NCBI GenBank assembly: GCA_903884005.1
Contig: CAISDA010000088.1
Span: 62,001 to 126,000, forward strand
DNA length: 64,000 nt
DNA from: an uncultured Ignavibacteriota bacterium
Lineage (GTDB): Bacteria; Bacteroidota; Ignavibacteria; UBA10030; UBA8401
Direction: 5' to 3'
The notes under the pieces were generated by a model, which was not told the origin of the DNA, made no database searches, and saw nothing but the letters and a program-made list of their open reading frames with translations. The stretch's first letter is position 1, and every line of letters starts with the position of its first letter. Of the stretch, positions 10,207-18,443 are shown in pieces. The position numbers and the translations under genes were made by a program.

Positions 10207-10291
10207 GCGTTCCTGAGAGTGTGACGGAATATGTGTTGAATGTACCGAGATCGAACGGAAGAAACAAGTGATGGTCGCGCGCACGCGTATA

Positions 10292-10326
10292 CACGATCGC
10301 CCTCCGGTGTTGGGAGGGCGATTGTG
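10292..10326. other. Strong intercistronic hairpin
   Basis: ATCGCCCTCC (10296-10305) pairs perfectly with GGAGGGCGAT (10313-10322) across a seven-base loop. Four more pairs outside, one of them G-T, give a 14-bp stem. It lies between the porin stop and the phosphatase start. No T-run follows on either strand, so it is more likely an mRNA-processing or stability hairpin, or a relative of the family 1 repeats, than an intrinsic terminator. Confidence 0.5.
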
Positions 10327-10380
10327 GAGCAATGCTGTATGTCGATCACTCGCATCGAGTGAAGACATTCTCTGCTGCCG

Positions 10381-11814
10381 TTAGAATCGGTATGAGATCG
10401 TGAAGTTGACGCGCGTGGCCGATATCGACTCGTCCGTGCGCGATGCATAGAGCAGCGCCGGATCGACGTAATTGCTGTGACGTGTATTGAAGGAACCGAA
10501 TGCCGCCCCAAGGTCGAGCAGCACATTATTCTGCAGCAGGATCCCTGCGCCGCCCGTATAGGTGATCTGATTGTAGGACGACGGATCGCCCGCATACTTC
10601 GATGGTTCGTTCATGTACCCCCCGCGGATTCTCAGATCGGTCCCGGGTATTTCATACTCTGCGCCAAGATGAATGTTTGTGACCGCGCGAAAATTTTTCT
10701 GTAGCGTGGTATTTTCGCGCTGGAGGTCCTTATTGTCCGACCATTCGATCTGCGTCCAATCCGAATAATCCACATCCGCCGCAAGGAGCAAGCCGTAGAA
10801 GGGTTCCACAGAAATGCCCGCACCGAACGTCCACGGCGACAGCACGCCATAGCTGTTCGCCGCATCGTACGAATAGAGTTTCTGTCCCGGATTGAAATTG
10901 CCATCGAACACGCTCTCGCCCGCATCGCTGTACGTTTCCGTCACCTTCACGCTTGTCGGCGTTGTGATCGTGAGGCCGATGCGGTAGCGGTCCGCGCGGT
11001 ACATCATGCCGAACATGAAGTTCACGCCGCTGAGCTCGCTGGTCACGATATTGTCGAGATAAAATTTATTGAAGCGGAGATACGCCGAGTCTGCGGGCAG
11101 ATTGGCCTGCGTGTTGTTGTAGACGTTGCGGCTGTCCGCTTCAACATAATTCCGTTCATACGAATACGTACCCCTGAGCGCGTTGAGCGTGACGCCGAAT
11201 GAGAGATCCTTTGCAACATCCATCGCGCCTGCAAACGCCCAGTTGCCCATGCCGCCCGATTCCTTCACGGTGCCGGTCTGCTGCACATTTTTTGTGACAG
11301 GCGTTGTGCCGTTTTTATTTTCCAAATAGACCTGGAAGGGAATGTCGTATGTCGCGTCGTTGTCATAGAGAGACGGAATGATGGAACTGTTCGGGTTAAA
11401 TCCGTCGTACGATGTGCCCGTCGTGTAATCTCCCACGTGATTGTATCCGAACGCCAGCACAAAGCTGCCTTGAAGGGTTGGAAAGGGGAAAGCGAATCCG
11501 AGATTATCAAGTTTCGTGCTCGATTGCTTGTCCGAGGTTGAAGAACCCAGGAACGACGCCGAGTTGCTGTAATTGAAATTAGAGACGCCGCCGGTGATCT
11601 CGATGCGCCGCATCTGCGCGAGGCCTGCGGGATTCCAATAGGTCGCACTATAATCGTCTGCAACGCCGATGTAGGCGTTGCCCATGCCGAGTGCGCGTGA
11701 ACCGACGCCCCTGCCCGGCGACGCGAATCGTAATGCGTCCTCGGACGACTGGGCAAGCCCGGTCGAAGTAAAGAGTACTGCCAATCCCAGAAGCAACAAT
11801 AATTTCGTTTTCAT
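10381..11814 (-). CDS. OmpP1/FadL-like outer-membrane beta-barrel protein
   Basis: 477 residues with signal peptide MKTKLLLLLGLAVLFTSTG cleaved after LAQ; the start at 11814 is chosen for that reason. Just after the signal comes SRALGMGNAYIGVADDYSATYWNPAGLA, the N-terminal hatch pattern shared by FadL-type hydrophobic-substrate channels and the PorV/PorQ branch used by T9SS (given here in two readable parts: SRALGMGNAYIGVADD and YSATYWNPAGLA). The remainder alternates polar and hydrophobic residues as in transmembrane strands and ends with FTISYRF, an aromatic-terminated last strand. It may import long-chain hydrophobic compounds, or assist T9SS cargo. Several T9SS-sorted proteins lie nearby, but the other T9SS components are not in the window. 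Confidence 0.82.
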   Translation of the reverse strand: MKTKLLLLLGLAVLFTSTGLAQSSEDALRFASPGRGVGSRALGMGNAYIGVADDYSATYWNPAGLAQMRRIEITGGVSNFNYSNSASFLGSSTSDKQSSTKLDNLGFAFPFPTLQGSFVLAFGYNHVGDYTTGTSYDGFNPNSSIIPSLYDNDATYDIPFQVYLENKNGTTPVTKNVQQTGTVKESGGMGNWAFAGAMDVAKDLSFGVTLNALRGTYSYERNYVEADSRNVYNNTQANLPADSAYLRFNKFYLDNIVTSELSGVNFMFGMMYRADRYRIGLTITTPTSVKVTETYSDAGESVFDGNFNPGQKLYSYDAANSYGVLSPWTFGAGISVEPFYGLLLAADVDYSDWTQIEWSDNKDLQRENTTLQKNFRAVTNIHLGAEYEIPGTDLRIRGGYMNEPSKYAGDPSSYNQITYTGGAGILLQNNVLLDLGAAFGSFNTRHSNYVDPALLYASRTDESISATRVNFTISYRF

Positions 11815-11888
11815 TGTCTGTTTGATTTTTTTCGTTGGGTGAACGGAGCCCCGTGTCCACAATGAGAATAGTATGATGAGCGGGCTCC

Positions 11889-12140
11889 CTAATAACTCAT
11901 AGAAATTTGCACCGCTTCGCTCGAGCGGGCGAGATACCATCGCGCCCTGTTATGACAATACTCGGCGGCATATGTGGTGCGTGTAGGACGAGCTGTTAGC
12001 TCGTCCTCTCGCGAGATACCATCTCGCCCTACAATGCTGCGTCTGCGAAACGGATATTTTCATGCGGGGTGGTGAGCCCCACAATCGTGGACGCTACATG
12101 CGCACCGATGCAACGGCAGCGAGTTACTTCCGAGAAAAAA
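11889..12140. repeat. Family 1 modular hairpin repeat, long composite copy
   Basis: About 250 bases between the stop codon of the lipoprotein gene (12142) and the porin start, and the only content of that gap. Order of parts: diverged end TAATAACTC; short hairpin around GCACCGCTTCGC; hairpin GGGCGAGAT / ATCGCGCCC (11927-11947); spacer ACTCGGCGGCATATGTGG; hairpin AGGACGAGCT / AGCTCGTCCT (11985-12007); hairpin GCGAGAT / ATCTCGC (12011-12027); module CTACAATGCTGCGTCTG to GTGGACGCTACA (12029-12098) with a GGGGT / GCCCC hairpin; and the far end ATGCAACGGC, GAGTTACTT, CCGAGAAAAAA. The spacer and double-hairpin arrangement recurs in the copy at 56695-56893. Confidence 0.85.
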
Positions 12141-12141
12141 A

Positions 12142-12819
12142 TTATTCGCGTCCCGATCCGGTTTTGCGCGTCTTCGATTCTTCTGTGCCGGAGGAGCGTG
12201 TGCGTTCATCGGTCGCCGGAGTCGCTGCGGACGCCGGGGTGGTGTGCGGCGGCGGAATTGTCGTCACAGCACCCGGTCCCGATTGTCCGACCGGTGTTGC
12301 CGGTGTCGTGGAGGCCGGCGTCGGTGTGATTGTTCCGGTCGGATTTGCTTCACGCGTTCGGTCCGTGCCTCGTGTTGTGCCCGTTGCGCGGCGTCTCTCG
12401 GCGTTCGACTGCGAACCCGTTGGTGCCGCTGTGCCCGCAGGATTCTTGATCAGTACGGGCTGCTTCGCGGATCCGACTGCAACGCCGATCTGTATCGGAG
12501 CGTACGGTTCCCACCATGTCGGCTGCGAATACGGATTCTGCCAGCCGTACGGATCGTACGCAAGCCCGTGCACGTTATGAATGCCTGCATAATCCATCTC
12601 TCCTGCGCGATCGTTCAGTTCGGCCTCGCTGTGGCACGAGAGGCAATTTTCGCGATAGTTCAGATCGGATGTAAAATTGCCCGGATGGTTTTGAATAACA
12701 GACGCCTGTCGCGTCGCAACCGCATCTCTGAATGGCATGAGTTTCGTATAGCATCCCGCAAATGCGCCGAGCGAGAGTGCGGCCGCAACGACTGCATATG
12801 TCAGTGATTGATGTTTCAT
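12142..12819 (-). CDS. Lipoprotein with a single CxxCH haem-binding motif
   Basis: 225 residues, started at the ATG at 12819. The lipoprotein signal ends in LGAFAGC with Cys23. CLSCH at residues 59-63 is a c-type cytochrome haem-attachment motif in a short domain (RENCLSCHSEAEL), followed by an aromatic Pro/Tyr/Trp region and a long low-complexity Pro/Thr/Ala/Arg tail that is probably disordered. One haem motif with no clear distal Met ligand could also be a structural zinc or redox site. The start lies one base after the stop of the lipoprotein gene at 12821-13852, so translation is coupled. Both proteins continue C-Y-T after the lipidated Cys. A possible role is an outer-membrane or periplasmic electron carrier; confidence in the haem is moderate. 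Confidence 0.7.
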   Translation of the reverse strand: MKHQSLTYAVVAAALSLGAFAGCYTKLMPFRDAVATRQASVIQNHPGNFTSDLNYRENCLSCHSEAELNDRAGEMDYAGIHNVHGLAYDPYGWQNPYSQPTWWEPYAPIQIGVAVGSAKQPVLIKNPAGTAAPTGSQSNAERRRATGTTRGTDRTREANPTGTITPTPASTTPATPVGQSGPGAVTTIPPPHTTPASAATPATDERTRSSGTEESKTRKTGSGRE

Positions 12820-12820
12820 G

Positions 12821-13852
12821 TTATCGTTCCCTTTGTCTTGTACCACTGCCCGATGATGAACCGCTGTTCGACGATGACCCGCCGGATGATGATCCGCCAG
12901 AGCGTTCGCGTCCGCCGCTCGATGCCGGCGGTGCGCTGCGAGGTTGAGACTGCGGCGGCGATACTTGCTGAGGCTGAGACCGCGTCTGGCCTCCGTCATT
13001 TCGTGTACGTTTCGATCGATCGCTTGCGCCCGGCGTGCTGTTCGGCCTGTTGTTCGGCCTGTTGTTCGGATTCGTGTTCGGCGCTTGCTGCACCCGGCGC
13101 TGCCGTCCGGAGCTCGCAGCAGGCTGTTGCGCCGGCGCCTGGGTAGTGACATTTTGATTCTGTCCGGCTTTAGTATCCTGCTGCTTCGTTCGTTCCCACC
13201 ATGGCACATCGTTGCCGCGTGTGCGCGTGCCGCTTGTTGTTGTAGACCGGCCTGGCTCTGCAGCGGACGGCTGCCGCGGTTCATCGACTATACCCCGTGT
13301 GCGAATGCCAGACCCAGGCGCCGTTGCACCGCCCGCCGATGCCGACGGCGTCACGAACGGTGTGCGCGTGCGCAGTCCTCTCGGATCGTCGCCGCGCGTC
13401 GTACCGATGGAGCGCGGACGGCTCGGCATTCCTCTGCCTCCCCCTGCCATGGCCCCGTTCGACCAGCCTTGGTTATGGTATCCCCAATAATGATCGTTCC
13501 CGTACATCGAACCGTACGCATACCATGTCGGGTACGGATAGAGCACATACGGCCTCCATCCCATCGGCCAGAACCAGGGATCGTCGAACCACGGATCGTA
13601 CACGCCGTCATAGTATGCCCAGCGGCCGGGACGATAATAATTGAAAGAAAGATTGAAGCGGTGATAGCGATAATCGTCATCGCCGAAATACGCGTTGTTC
13701 ACCGCCGTGGCGGATGTATCGGAAGAGGCATACGTCTCTTCATCCTCTACCGCGCCGCCGGCCCCTTCACGCGTTGCCAGCTGCGTATAGCATCCCGCCG
13801 ATACCATCGACAGCAGGAATGCAGCACAAGTCACTTTCATGGTGGATTTCAT
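12821..13852 (-). CDS. Lipoprotein, Tyr/Trp-rich with low-complexity tail
   Basis: 343 residues. The start at 13852 follows GGGAGG at good spacing. The signal peptide ends in VSAGC (Cys21), continuing CYTQL, which resembles the CYTKL of the next gene. Residues about 60-120 are extraordinarily rich in Tyr, Trp, Pro and Asp (FNYYRPGRWAYYDG, DPWFDDPWFWPMGW). From about residue 130 the chain is Arg/Ser/Gly/Thr/Gln/Pro low complexity, with an NPNNRPNNRPN repeat and a final Ser/Gly run. No enzyme motif is seen. Aromatic-rich repetitive lipoproteins may be surface or matrix proteins; I do not recognise the family. It probably forms a two-gene operon with the CxxCH lipoprotein. Confidence 0.72.
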   Translation of the reverse strand: MKSTMKVTCAAFLLSMVSAGCYTQLATREGAGGAVEDEETYASSDTSATAVNNAYFGDDDYRYHRFNLSFNYYRPGRWAYYDGVYDPWFDDPWFWPMGWRPYVLYPYPTWYAYGSMYGNDHYWGYHNQGWSNGAMAGGGRGMPSRPRSIGTTRGDDPRGLRTRTPFVTPSASAGGATAPGSGIRTRGIVDEPRQPSAAEPGRSTTTSGTRTRGNDVPWWERTKQQDTKAGQNQNVTTQAPAQQPAASSGRQRRVQQAPNTNPNNRPNNRPNSTPGASDRSKRTRNDGGQTRSQPQQVSPPQSQPRSAPPASSGGRERSGGSSSGGSSSNSGSSSGSGTRQRER

Positions 13853-13940
13853 AATGTCATACCTCCCAGTATACCACATACTCTCTTCACACGGGCAACT
13901 CTCCGTTCGGCACTAACACGTGTGCCGCATGCAACCGATA

Positions 13941-14783
13941 TCATAGTGACTTGACAAACTCTACTTTCATCGTGCGGTTTCCGATCGTCACGATGTTCTC
14001 CTGATTCTTAAGAACATCCTTCATGTCGAATCCGACGGTGACCCCATTTCCGAACGACCACCGCACGCCGAGATTCAGATATCCTTTGCCCTGGCCGAGG
14101 GAGCGGGGTCCGTTGTCATTGAACCCGAAGTCATACTCGCCCAACAGTGAAATATTCGTGCCGAACGATTTCTCCACGCCAAGGAATATATCCATATCTT
14201 TGTCGCCGTCGCCGCGCTCCATACTCAGGTTAACGCCGCCATGGACGCTGAAATTCCCGAGCATCGCATAATTTTTGCTCGCCACGGCATACACCCCGCG
14301 GCTCTTGATGGTGAAACGTTCTGTACTATCTATGTACGCTTCTTTCCCCTGTGAATCAAATCCGATCGCGATCGCCGGAAACGCCATCGACTCGTCGAAG
14401 AGGCGGAATTTGATATTCACGCCCGGCAGTTTCTGCATCGTCACGGAGCTATTGCCGATGATGCCGATGCCGCTGTACGAAATGCCGAAACTCAATCGAT
14501 CGAGCGCTCCGGCCGATACTGCAATGCCCAACCCGCCGTTCTGAAAAAAATCAGCGTCCAATGCAAACGCCCCCCGGCTCAAGAGTCCGGCCGTCGGGAT
14601 GTCGATGAGCTGGCGGGGTTCAACGGTGGAAGCATCTCCTGCCGTGGTCTGCGCTTGGATCATCGACGTCATGAGAACAACAAGCATGATAGCCGGGAGC
14701 AGACGGACCATGATCGGCCGTGCCGGCACCATAATGGATGCAACAGTATGACTCCGCTGAACAGCCAATCGGTGTTCCGTCAT
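13941..14783 (-). CDS. Outer-membrane beta-barrel protein, unknown substrate
   Basis: 280 residues from an ATG at 14783 that has GAGGA ten bases upstream; inner ATGs at 14732 and 14711 lack such a site. The long n-region leads to a hydrophobic signal (residues 24-43) cleaved near MIQAQ. The rest is glycine-rich amphipathic strands (ALDADFFQNGGLGIAVSAGA, DRLSFGISYSGIGIIG and YLNLGVRWSFGNGVTVGFDM), typical of a small barrel of 10-12 strands. This type is sometimes labelled YjbH-like in related genomes, but I see no motif proving that. It is monocistronic or heads the lipoprotein pair 89 bases downstream. Confidence 0.7.
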   Translation of the reverse strand: MTEHRLAVQRSHTVASIMVPARPIMVRLLPAIMLVVLMTSMIQAQTTAGDASTVEPRQLIDIPTAGLLSRGAFALDADFFQNGGLGIAVSAGALDRLSFGISYSGIGIIGNSSVTMQKLPGVNIKFRLFDESMAFPAIAIGFDSQGKEAYIDSTERFTIKSRGVYAVASKNYAMLGNFSVHGGVNLSMERGDGDKDMDIFLGVEKSFGTNISLLGEYDFGFNDNGPRSLGQGKGYLNLGVRWSFGNGVTVGFDMKDVLKNQENIVTIGNRTMKVEFVKSL

Positions 14784-14878
14784 AGCGTGTGGTTCCTCTA
14801 ATTGTTAGACGTAGTAAGGGGCGAAAAAGTTTACCGCTCCGGTGGTATATCTTTGGCGCACCGTTGTAACGGCGGCGC

Positions 14879-16318
14879 TTATATGCGTTTCCACGATGTG
14901 ACGTCTTTCCCGTCTTCGAGCGCCACGCCGGCCGCCTTCAATTCATCGCGTATCTTATCCGAGAGCGCCCATAATTTTTGCGTCCGTATGTCTTTACGAA
15001 TGGCGATGATGAGATCCATCAATTTCGGTTCGAGCGATTCTCCGGCCTGTTGCCGGCCGTCCGACAGTATCCCGAGCACGGATCCGCCGGCCTCATCGAA
15101 GAAGCGTTCCACATCCTTCAGCGACGCGCTCGACACGCCCTCGGGCTTGGCAAGCAGATCGTTCACGGCCCGGGCAAGTTCGAAGAGCACGCCGATCGCA
15201 GCGGGCGCATTGAAGTCGTCGTCCATCGCCTCGAAAAATTGCTTTCGGTAATTCTCCAGATTGTCCAGCACCAGCGGCCCGTCGCTGCCGCGCTCGATCT
15301 CGGCCTTCAGACGAGAGACCGAGCCCTGCAGTTTTTCGAGTCCCTTTCCCGACGCGTCGAGCGCCTGCTCGCTGAAATCGAGCGTGCTCCGGTAATGGCT
15401 TTGCATGATGAAGAAACGAACCGTCAGGGGAGAATGTGTTTTGAACGCGTCTTTCAGCGTGATGAAATTGCCGAGCGACTTGCCCATCTTCTGGCCGTTC
15501 ACCGTGACAAGATTGTTGTGCATCCAGTATTTCACGAACGGCCGATCGGTGGCGCATTCGCTTTGCGCAATCTCGCATTCGTGATGGGGAAATTGATTGT
15601 CCATTCCTCCGCCGTGTATGTCGAACGACTCCCCGAGATACTTCATGGACATTGCCGAACATTCCACATGCCATCCCGGAAATCCCTCGCCCCACGGAGA
15701 GGTCCAGTGCATGATGTGATTGGGCTCGGCCTTCTTCCACAGGGCAAAGTCCGAGGGATGCCGCTTTTCGGACTTCACCGATACGCGAGTGCCGCTTTCC
15801 TGATCGTCCAGAATTCGGCCGGAGAGTTTTCCGTAGCCGGGAAACGCATGCACATCAAAGTACACCGATCCGTTCACGTCGTATGCGACGCCGTGTGCAA
15901 GCAGCGCTTCGATCAACGCGATCTGTTCGGTGATGTGGCCGGTGGCGCGGGGAGAAATATCGGGGCGCAGTATGTTCAGCGCATCCATGTCGTTGAAGTA
16001 TTCGCGCGCGTACATTTCGACCACCTGCATCGGATGCAGGTGCTCCTGGCGCGATTGCTTCTGGATCTTGTCTTCCCCTTCGTCGGCGTCGTCGGTGAGA
16101 TGGCCGACATCCGTGATGTTCTGGACATACAGCACCGAATACTTGAGGTGGCGCAGATAGCGCACAACGACGTCGAACGAGACGTAGCTTTTAGCGTGGC
16201 CGAGATGCGACAGCCCGTACACCGTTGGCCCGCAGACGTACATGCCGACGCGGTCCGGGACGATCGGCGTGAAAAATTCTTTGCTCCGTGAGAGCGTATT
16301 ATAAATGTGAAGAGCCAT
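14879..16318 (-). CDS. cysS: Cysteinyl-tRNA synthetase
   Basis: 479 residues, started at the ATG at 16318 ([10 protein letters not shown]); the longer reading adds 13 residues not found in the family. Class I synthetase: HLGH at 38-41 is the HIGH signature, KMGKS at 277-281 is the KMSKS loop, and the zinc ligands are Cys29, Cys220, His245 and Glu249. [17 protein letters not shown] is the hallmark N-terminus. It charges tRNA-Cys with cysteine in the cytoplasm. The length is close to the usual 460-480. The C-terminal anticodon-binding helices are present. It is flanked by family 2 repeat material upstream. Confidence 0.98.
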   Translation of the reverse strand: MALHIYNTLSRSKEFFTPIVPDRVGMYVCGPTVYGLSHLGHAKSYVSFDVVVRYLRHLKYSVLYVQNITDVGHLTDDADEGEDKIQKQSRQEHLHPMQVVEMYAREYFNDMDALNILRPDISPRATGHITEQIALIEALLAHGVAYDVNGSVYFDVHAFPGYGKLSGRILDDQESGTRVSVKSEKRHPSDFALWKKAEPNHIMHWTSPWGEGFPGWHVECSAMSMKYLGESFDIHGGGMDNQFPHHECEIAQSECATDRPFVKYWMHNNLVTVNGQKMGKSLGNFITLKDAFKTHSPLTVRFFIMQSHYRSTLDFSEQALDASGKGLEKLQGSVSRLKAEIERGSDGPLVLDNLENYRKQFFEAMDDDFNAPAAIGVLFELARAVNDLLAKPEGVSSASLKDVERFFDEAGGSVLGILSDGRQQAGESLEPKLMDLIIAIRKDIRTQKLWALSDKIRDELKAAGVALEDGKDVTSWKRI

Positions 16319-16373
16319 AAATAATTTTTTTATCCGTAGAGTGAGACTGCACAACAAATAAATCAGTGCCTGC

Positions 16374-16491
16374 CATTATTAGGAGTGCCGCGACTGAAGG
16401 ATCTAAAATGCACACAACAACAGCCAGCATTGATTATTGGCTGCTACTGGCGGCTAATATTTTAGATCCTTCGCTCCGCTACTAATGACAG
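16374..16491. repeat. Family 2 inverted-repeat element, copy 1
   Basis: GAAGGATCTAAAAT (16396-16409) and ATTTTAGATCCTTC (16459-16472) form a perfect 14-bp inverted repeat. A nested CAGCCA / TGGCTG stem lies inside. Imperfect outer arms run from CATTATTAGGAG on the left to CGCTACTAATGAC on the right. It lies between recN and cysS. The outer pattern (cat-ta-ag, a GCG-rich piece, GAAG then ATC) matches the second copy at 60118-60202, so both are probably non-autonomous MITE-like elements of the common class that reads CATTCTGAGCG then GAAGAATC. Confidence 0.75.
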
Positions 16492-16531
16492 TCGTGAGAA
16501 GGCATCCAAATAAGCGGGAATTCCATAATTG

Positions 16532-18250
16532 CTAGTTTTTTGCCGCGCGCATGAGTTCGCGCGCGCTCTTGAGTCCGGCATCGGTCACTTCGGCGCCGCT
16601 GAGCAGCTTCGCCACTTCGCGCACGCGTTCCTCACCGTCGAGTTTCCGCAGGCGTGTAACCGTGCGTTTGTTCTGTTCAGCTTTTTCAACCGCGAGGTGC
16701 GTAGTGCCGAGTGCGGCGATCTGCGGAAGATGCGTGATGGCGACGATCTGGTGATACTTGGACAATTTGTTCAGGCTCAATCCGACAGCCTGGCCGATGC
16801 GCCCGCTCACGCCCGTATCGATCTCGTCGAAGATCAGCAGCGGCGTTTTATCCGAATGTGCGAGTGCCGATTTCAGGGCGAGCATGATGCGCGAGACTTC
16901 GCCGCCCGACGCCACTTTCGCCAGCGGTTTGACCTCCTCGCCCACATTCGTTGAAATGAAAAATTCGACATCGTCGACGCCGTTCGGCAGCGCCGCGATT
17001 TTTTCCGCGCCGGCAACAATATAGAGCGCGTGAGCGGATTCTCCGTCGAGCACGCGGTGCGTGAGCGTCACTGAAAATTTCGCCTTGGCAATGCCCAGGT
17101 CCACCAGCGCCGTTAAAATTTCCTTCTCGATCCTTTTTCCGGTGTCCCTGCGCTTTGCCGTCACGGCCTGCGCGCGGTCTCCGCACGACGAACGGGCGGC
17201 ATCGATGTCGGCATCGATCCGGGCGATCTCAGCTTCGAAATGTTCGGCAAGCAAGTATTCTTCGCCGATCTGTTTCCGGTGCGCAAGCACGGCAGCCATT
17301 GTGCCGCCGTATTTTTTTTTCAGGAGCGTAAATGCGCCGAGGCGGTCGCGAATTTCGTCCAGGCGATCCGTATTGAATTCGATGCGGGAGCGATAGCGCT
17401 GCACGAATTTCGCGAGCTCTTCCACGATCACCGCCGCCGATTTTGCTTCGGCAAGCGAATCGGCGAACGCGGCGTCGATCTCGCAGAGCTCTTCGAACTT
17501 CAGGCGCACCCGCACCAGATTGTCGCGCACCGATGCGTCGCCTTCGTACAGCGTCTCGTTGATCTGCGACGTCGTGAGAGACAGGGTCTCCGAATTTTCC
17601 AGCACTTTCAATTCGGCTTCGAGCAGGTCTTCCTCGTTTTCGAGCGGCGCCACGGCGTCGATATCCCTCAGCTGAAATTCGAACAGCGTCTTCCGTTCCT
17701 TCAACTGCTTCTCGCGCTCATGGAGCGATCGCTTGCGCGCGGCCAACGTTCCGAGCAGCGCGTATGCTTCCTTATATTCCGACAGTTCTTTGTGATACGT
17801 GCCGAAATCGTCGAGAAAGCCGCAGTGCGTTTCGGCTCGCAGGAGCGACTGATGTTCGTGTTGTCCGTGCATATCGACGAGGATGTCGCCGAGTTCCTTC
17901 AACTGCGCAAGCGTCACGGGCGAGTCGTTGACGAAGCAGCGGCTTGACCCTTTGGACGAGACTTCGCGGCGCACGATCAGTTCCGTCGACGGTTCGGCCT
18001 CGTTGGCACGGAACCAGCTGTCGATCCTGTCCACAGCGCTCACGTCGAATGTGCCCTCGACCACCGCCTTGTCGGCCCCGGTCCGGACAGCGTCCGTGCT
18101 CGCCCGGTCGCCCAGGAGCAGTCCCAGAGCGCCGATCAGTATAGACTTGCCCGCGCCGGTCTCGCCGGTGATCACCGTCAATCCCCTCTCGAGGGTGAGG
18201 GAGATCTCTTCGATGAGCGCATAATTTTTAATAGAGAGAAATGTCAGCAT
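16532..18250 (-). CDS. recN: DNA repair ATPase RecN
   Basis: 572 residues, started at the ATG at 18250 (MLTFLSIKNYALIEE), the conserved N-terminus of the family. SMC-like architecture: Walker A GETGAGKS at 29-36; two coiled-coil arms around residues 150-370; the signature ASGGEVSRIMLALK; Walker B LLIFDEIDTGVSG; and the D-loop and H-loop VAITHLPQIAA. RecN works with RecA in double-strand break repair, tethering DNA ends. The length is normal for RecN (about 550-570). It stands alone between family 1 and family 2 repeats. SOS control is common for recN, but I see no LexA-type box to support it here. Confidence 0.97.
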   Translation of the reverse strand: MLTFLSIKNYALIEEISLTLERGLTVITGETGAGKSILIGALGLLLGDRASTDAVRTGADKAVVEGTFDVSAVDRIDSWFRANEAEPSTELIVRREVSSKGSSRCFVNDSPVTLAQLKELGDILVDMHGQHEHQSLLRAETHCGFLDDFGTYHKELSEYKEAYALLGTLAARKRSLHEREKQLKERKTLFEFQLRDIDAVAPLENEEDLLEAELKVLENSETLSLTTSQINETLYEGDASVRDNLVRVRLKFEELCEIDAAFADSLAEAKSAAVIVEELAKFVQRYRSRIEFNTDRLDEIRDRLGAFTLLKKKYGGTMAAVLAHRKQIGEEYLLAEHFEAEIARIDADIDAARSSCGDRAQAVTAKRRDTGKRIEKEILTALVDLGIAKAKFSVTLTHRVLDGESAHALYIVAGAEKIAALPNGVDDVEFFISTNVGEEVKPLAKVASGGEVSRIMLALKSALAHSDKTPLLIFDEIDTGVSGRIGQAVGLSLNKLSKYHQIVAITHLPQIAALGTTHLAVEKAEQNKRTVTRLRKLDGEERVREVAKLLSGAEVTDAGLKSARELMRAAKN

Positions 18251-18351
18251 ATGTGAAAAGTAAGCGGAATTTGCGAGAGATTCAACTGTTGAGTGGGTTT
18301 CTTTTTTTTGCCCGCGATGCTCCGCATGACGGCACACGGTGTGATCAACGC

Positions 18352-18443
18352 AAAAGGGCGAGATAACATCTCGCCCTGCAATGCTGCGTCTACGAAACTG
18401 GTATTTTCATGCGGGGTGGTGAACCCCACATTCATGAACGCTA
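18352..18443. repeat. Family 1 repeat, copy abutting the mqnA stop codon
   Basis: Hairpin GGGCGAGAT / ATCTCGCCC with loop AAC at 18356-18376. Then comes the module TGCAATGCTGCGTCTACG, GGTATTTTCATGCGGGG, and AACCCCACATTCATGAACG, closing with CTACA at 18441-18445. The module is closely similar to 12029-12098 and, inverted, to 34290-34356. Its final CTA is the complement of the TAG stop codon of the mqnA-like gene, so the element border and the end of the gene coincide. Confidence 0.85.

Noticed and set aside
12142-13284. A 380-residue frame that extends the CxxCH lipoprotein gene upstream
   Set aside because: Its first 155 residues run in another frame through the low-complexity tail of the lipoprotein gene at 12821-13852; the inner ATG at 12819 with a lipoprotein signal is the better start.
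12944-13954. A 336-residue plus-strand frame
   Set aside because: It is Arg/Cys-rich and antisense to the two lipoproteins, which have good signals and start sites.
14978-16291. A 437-residue plus-strand frame opposite cysS
   Set aside because: cysS shows full family motifs on the other strand; the plus frame has no recognisable features. The same reasoning applies to long antisense frames over atpB (27619-28602), atpA (24323-25114) and the ABC-F gene (36693-37769).
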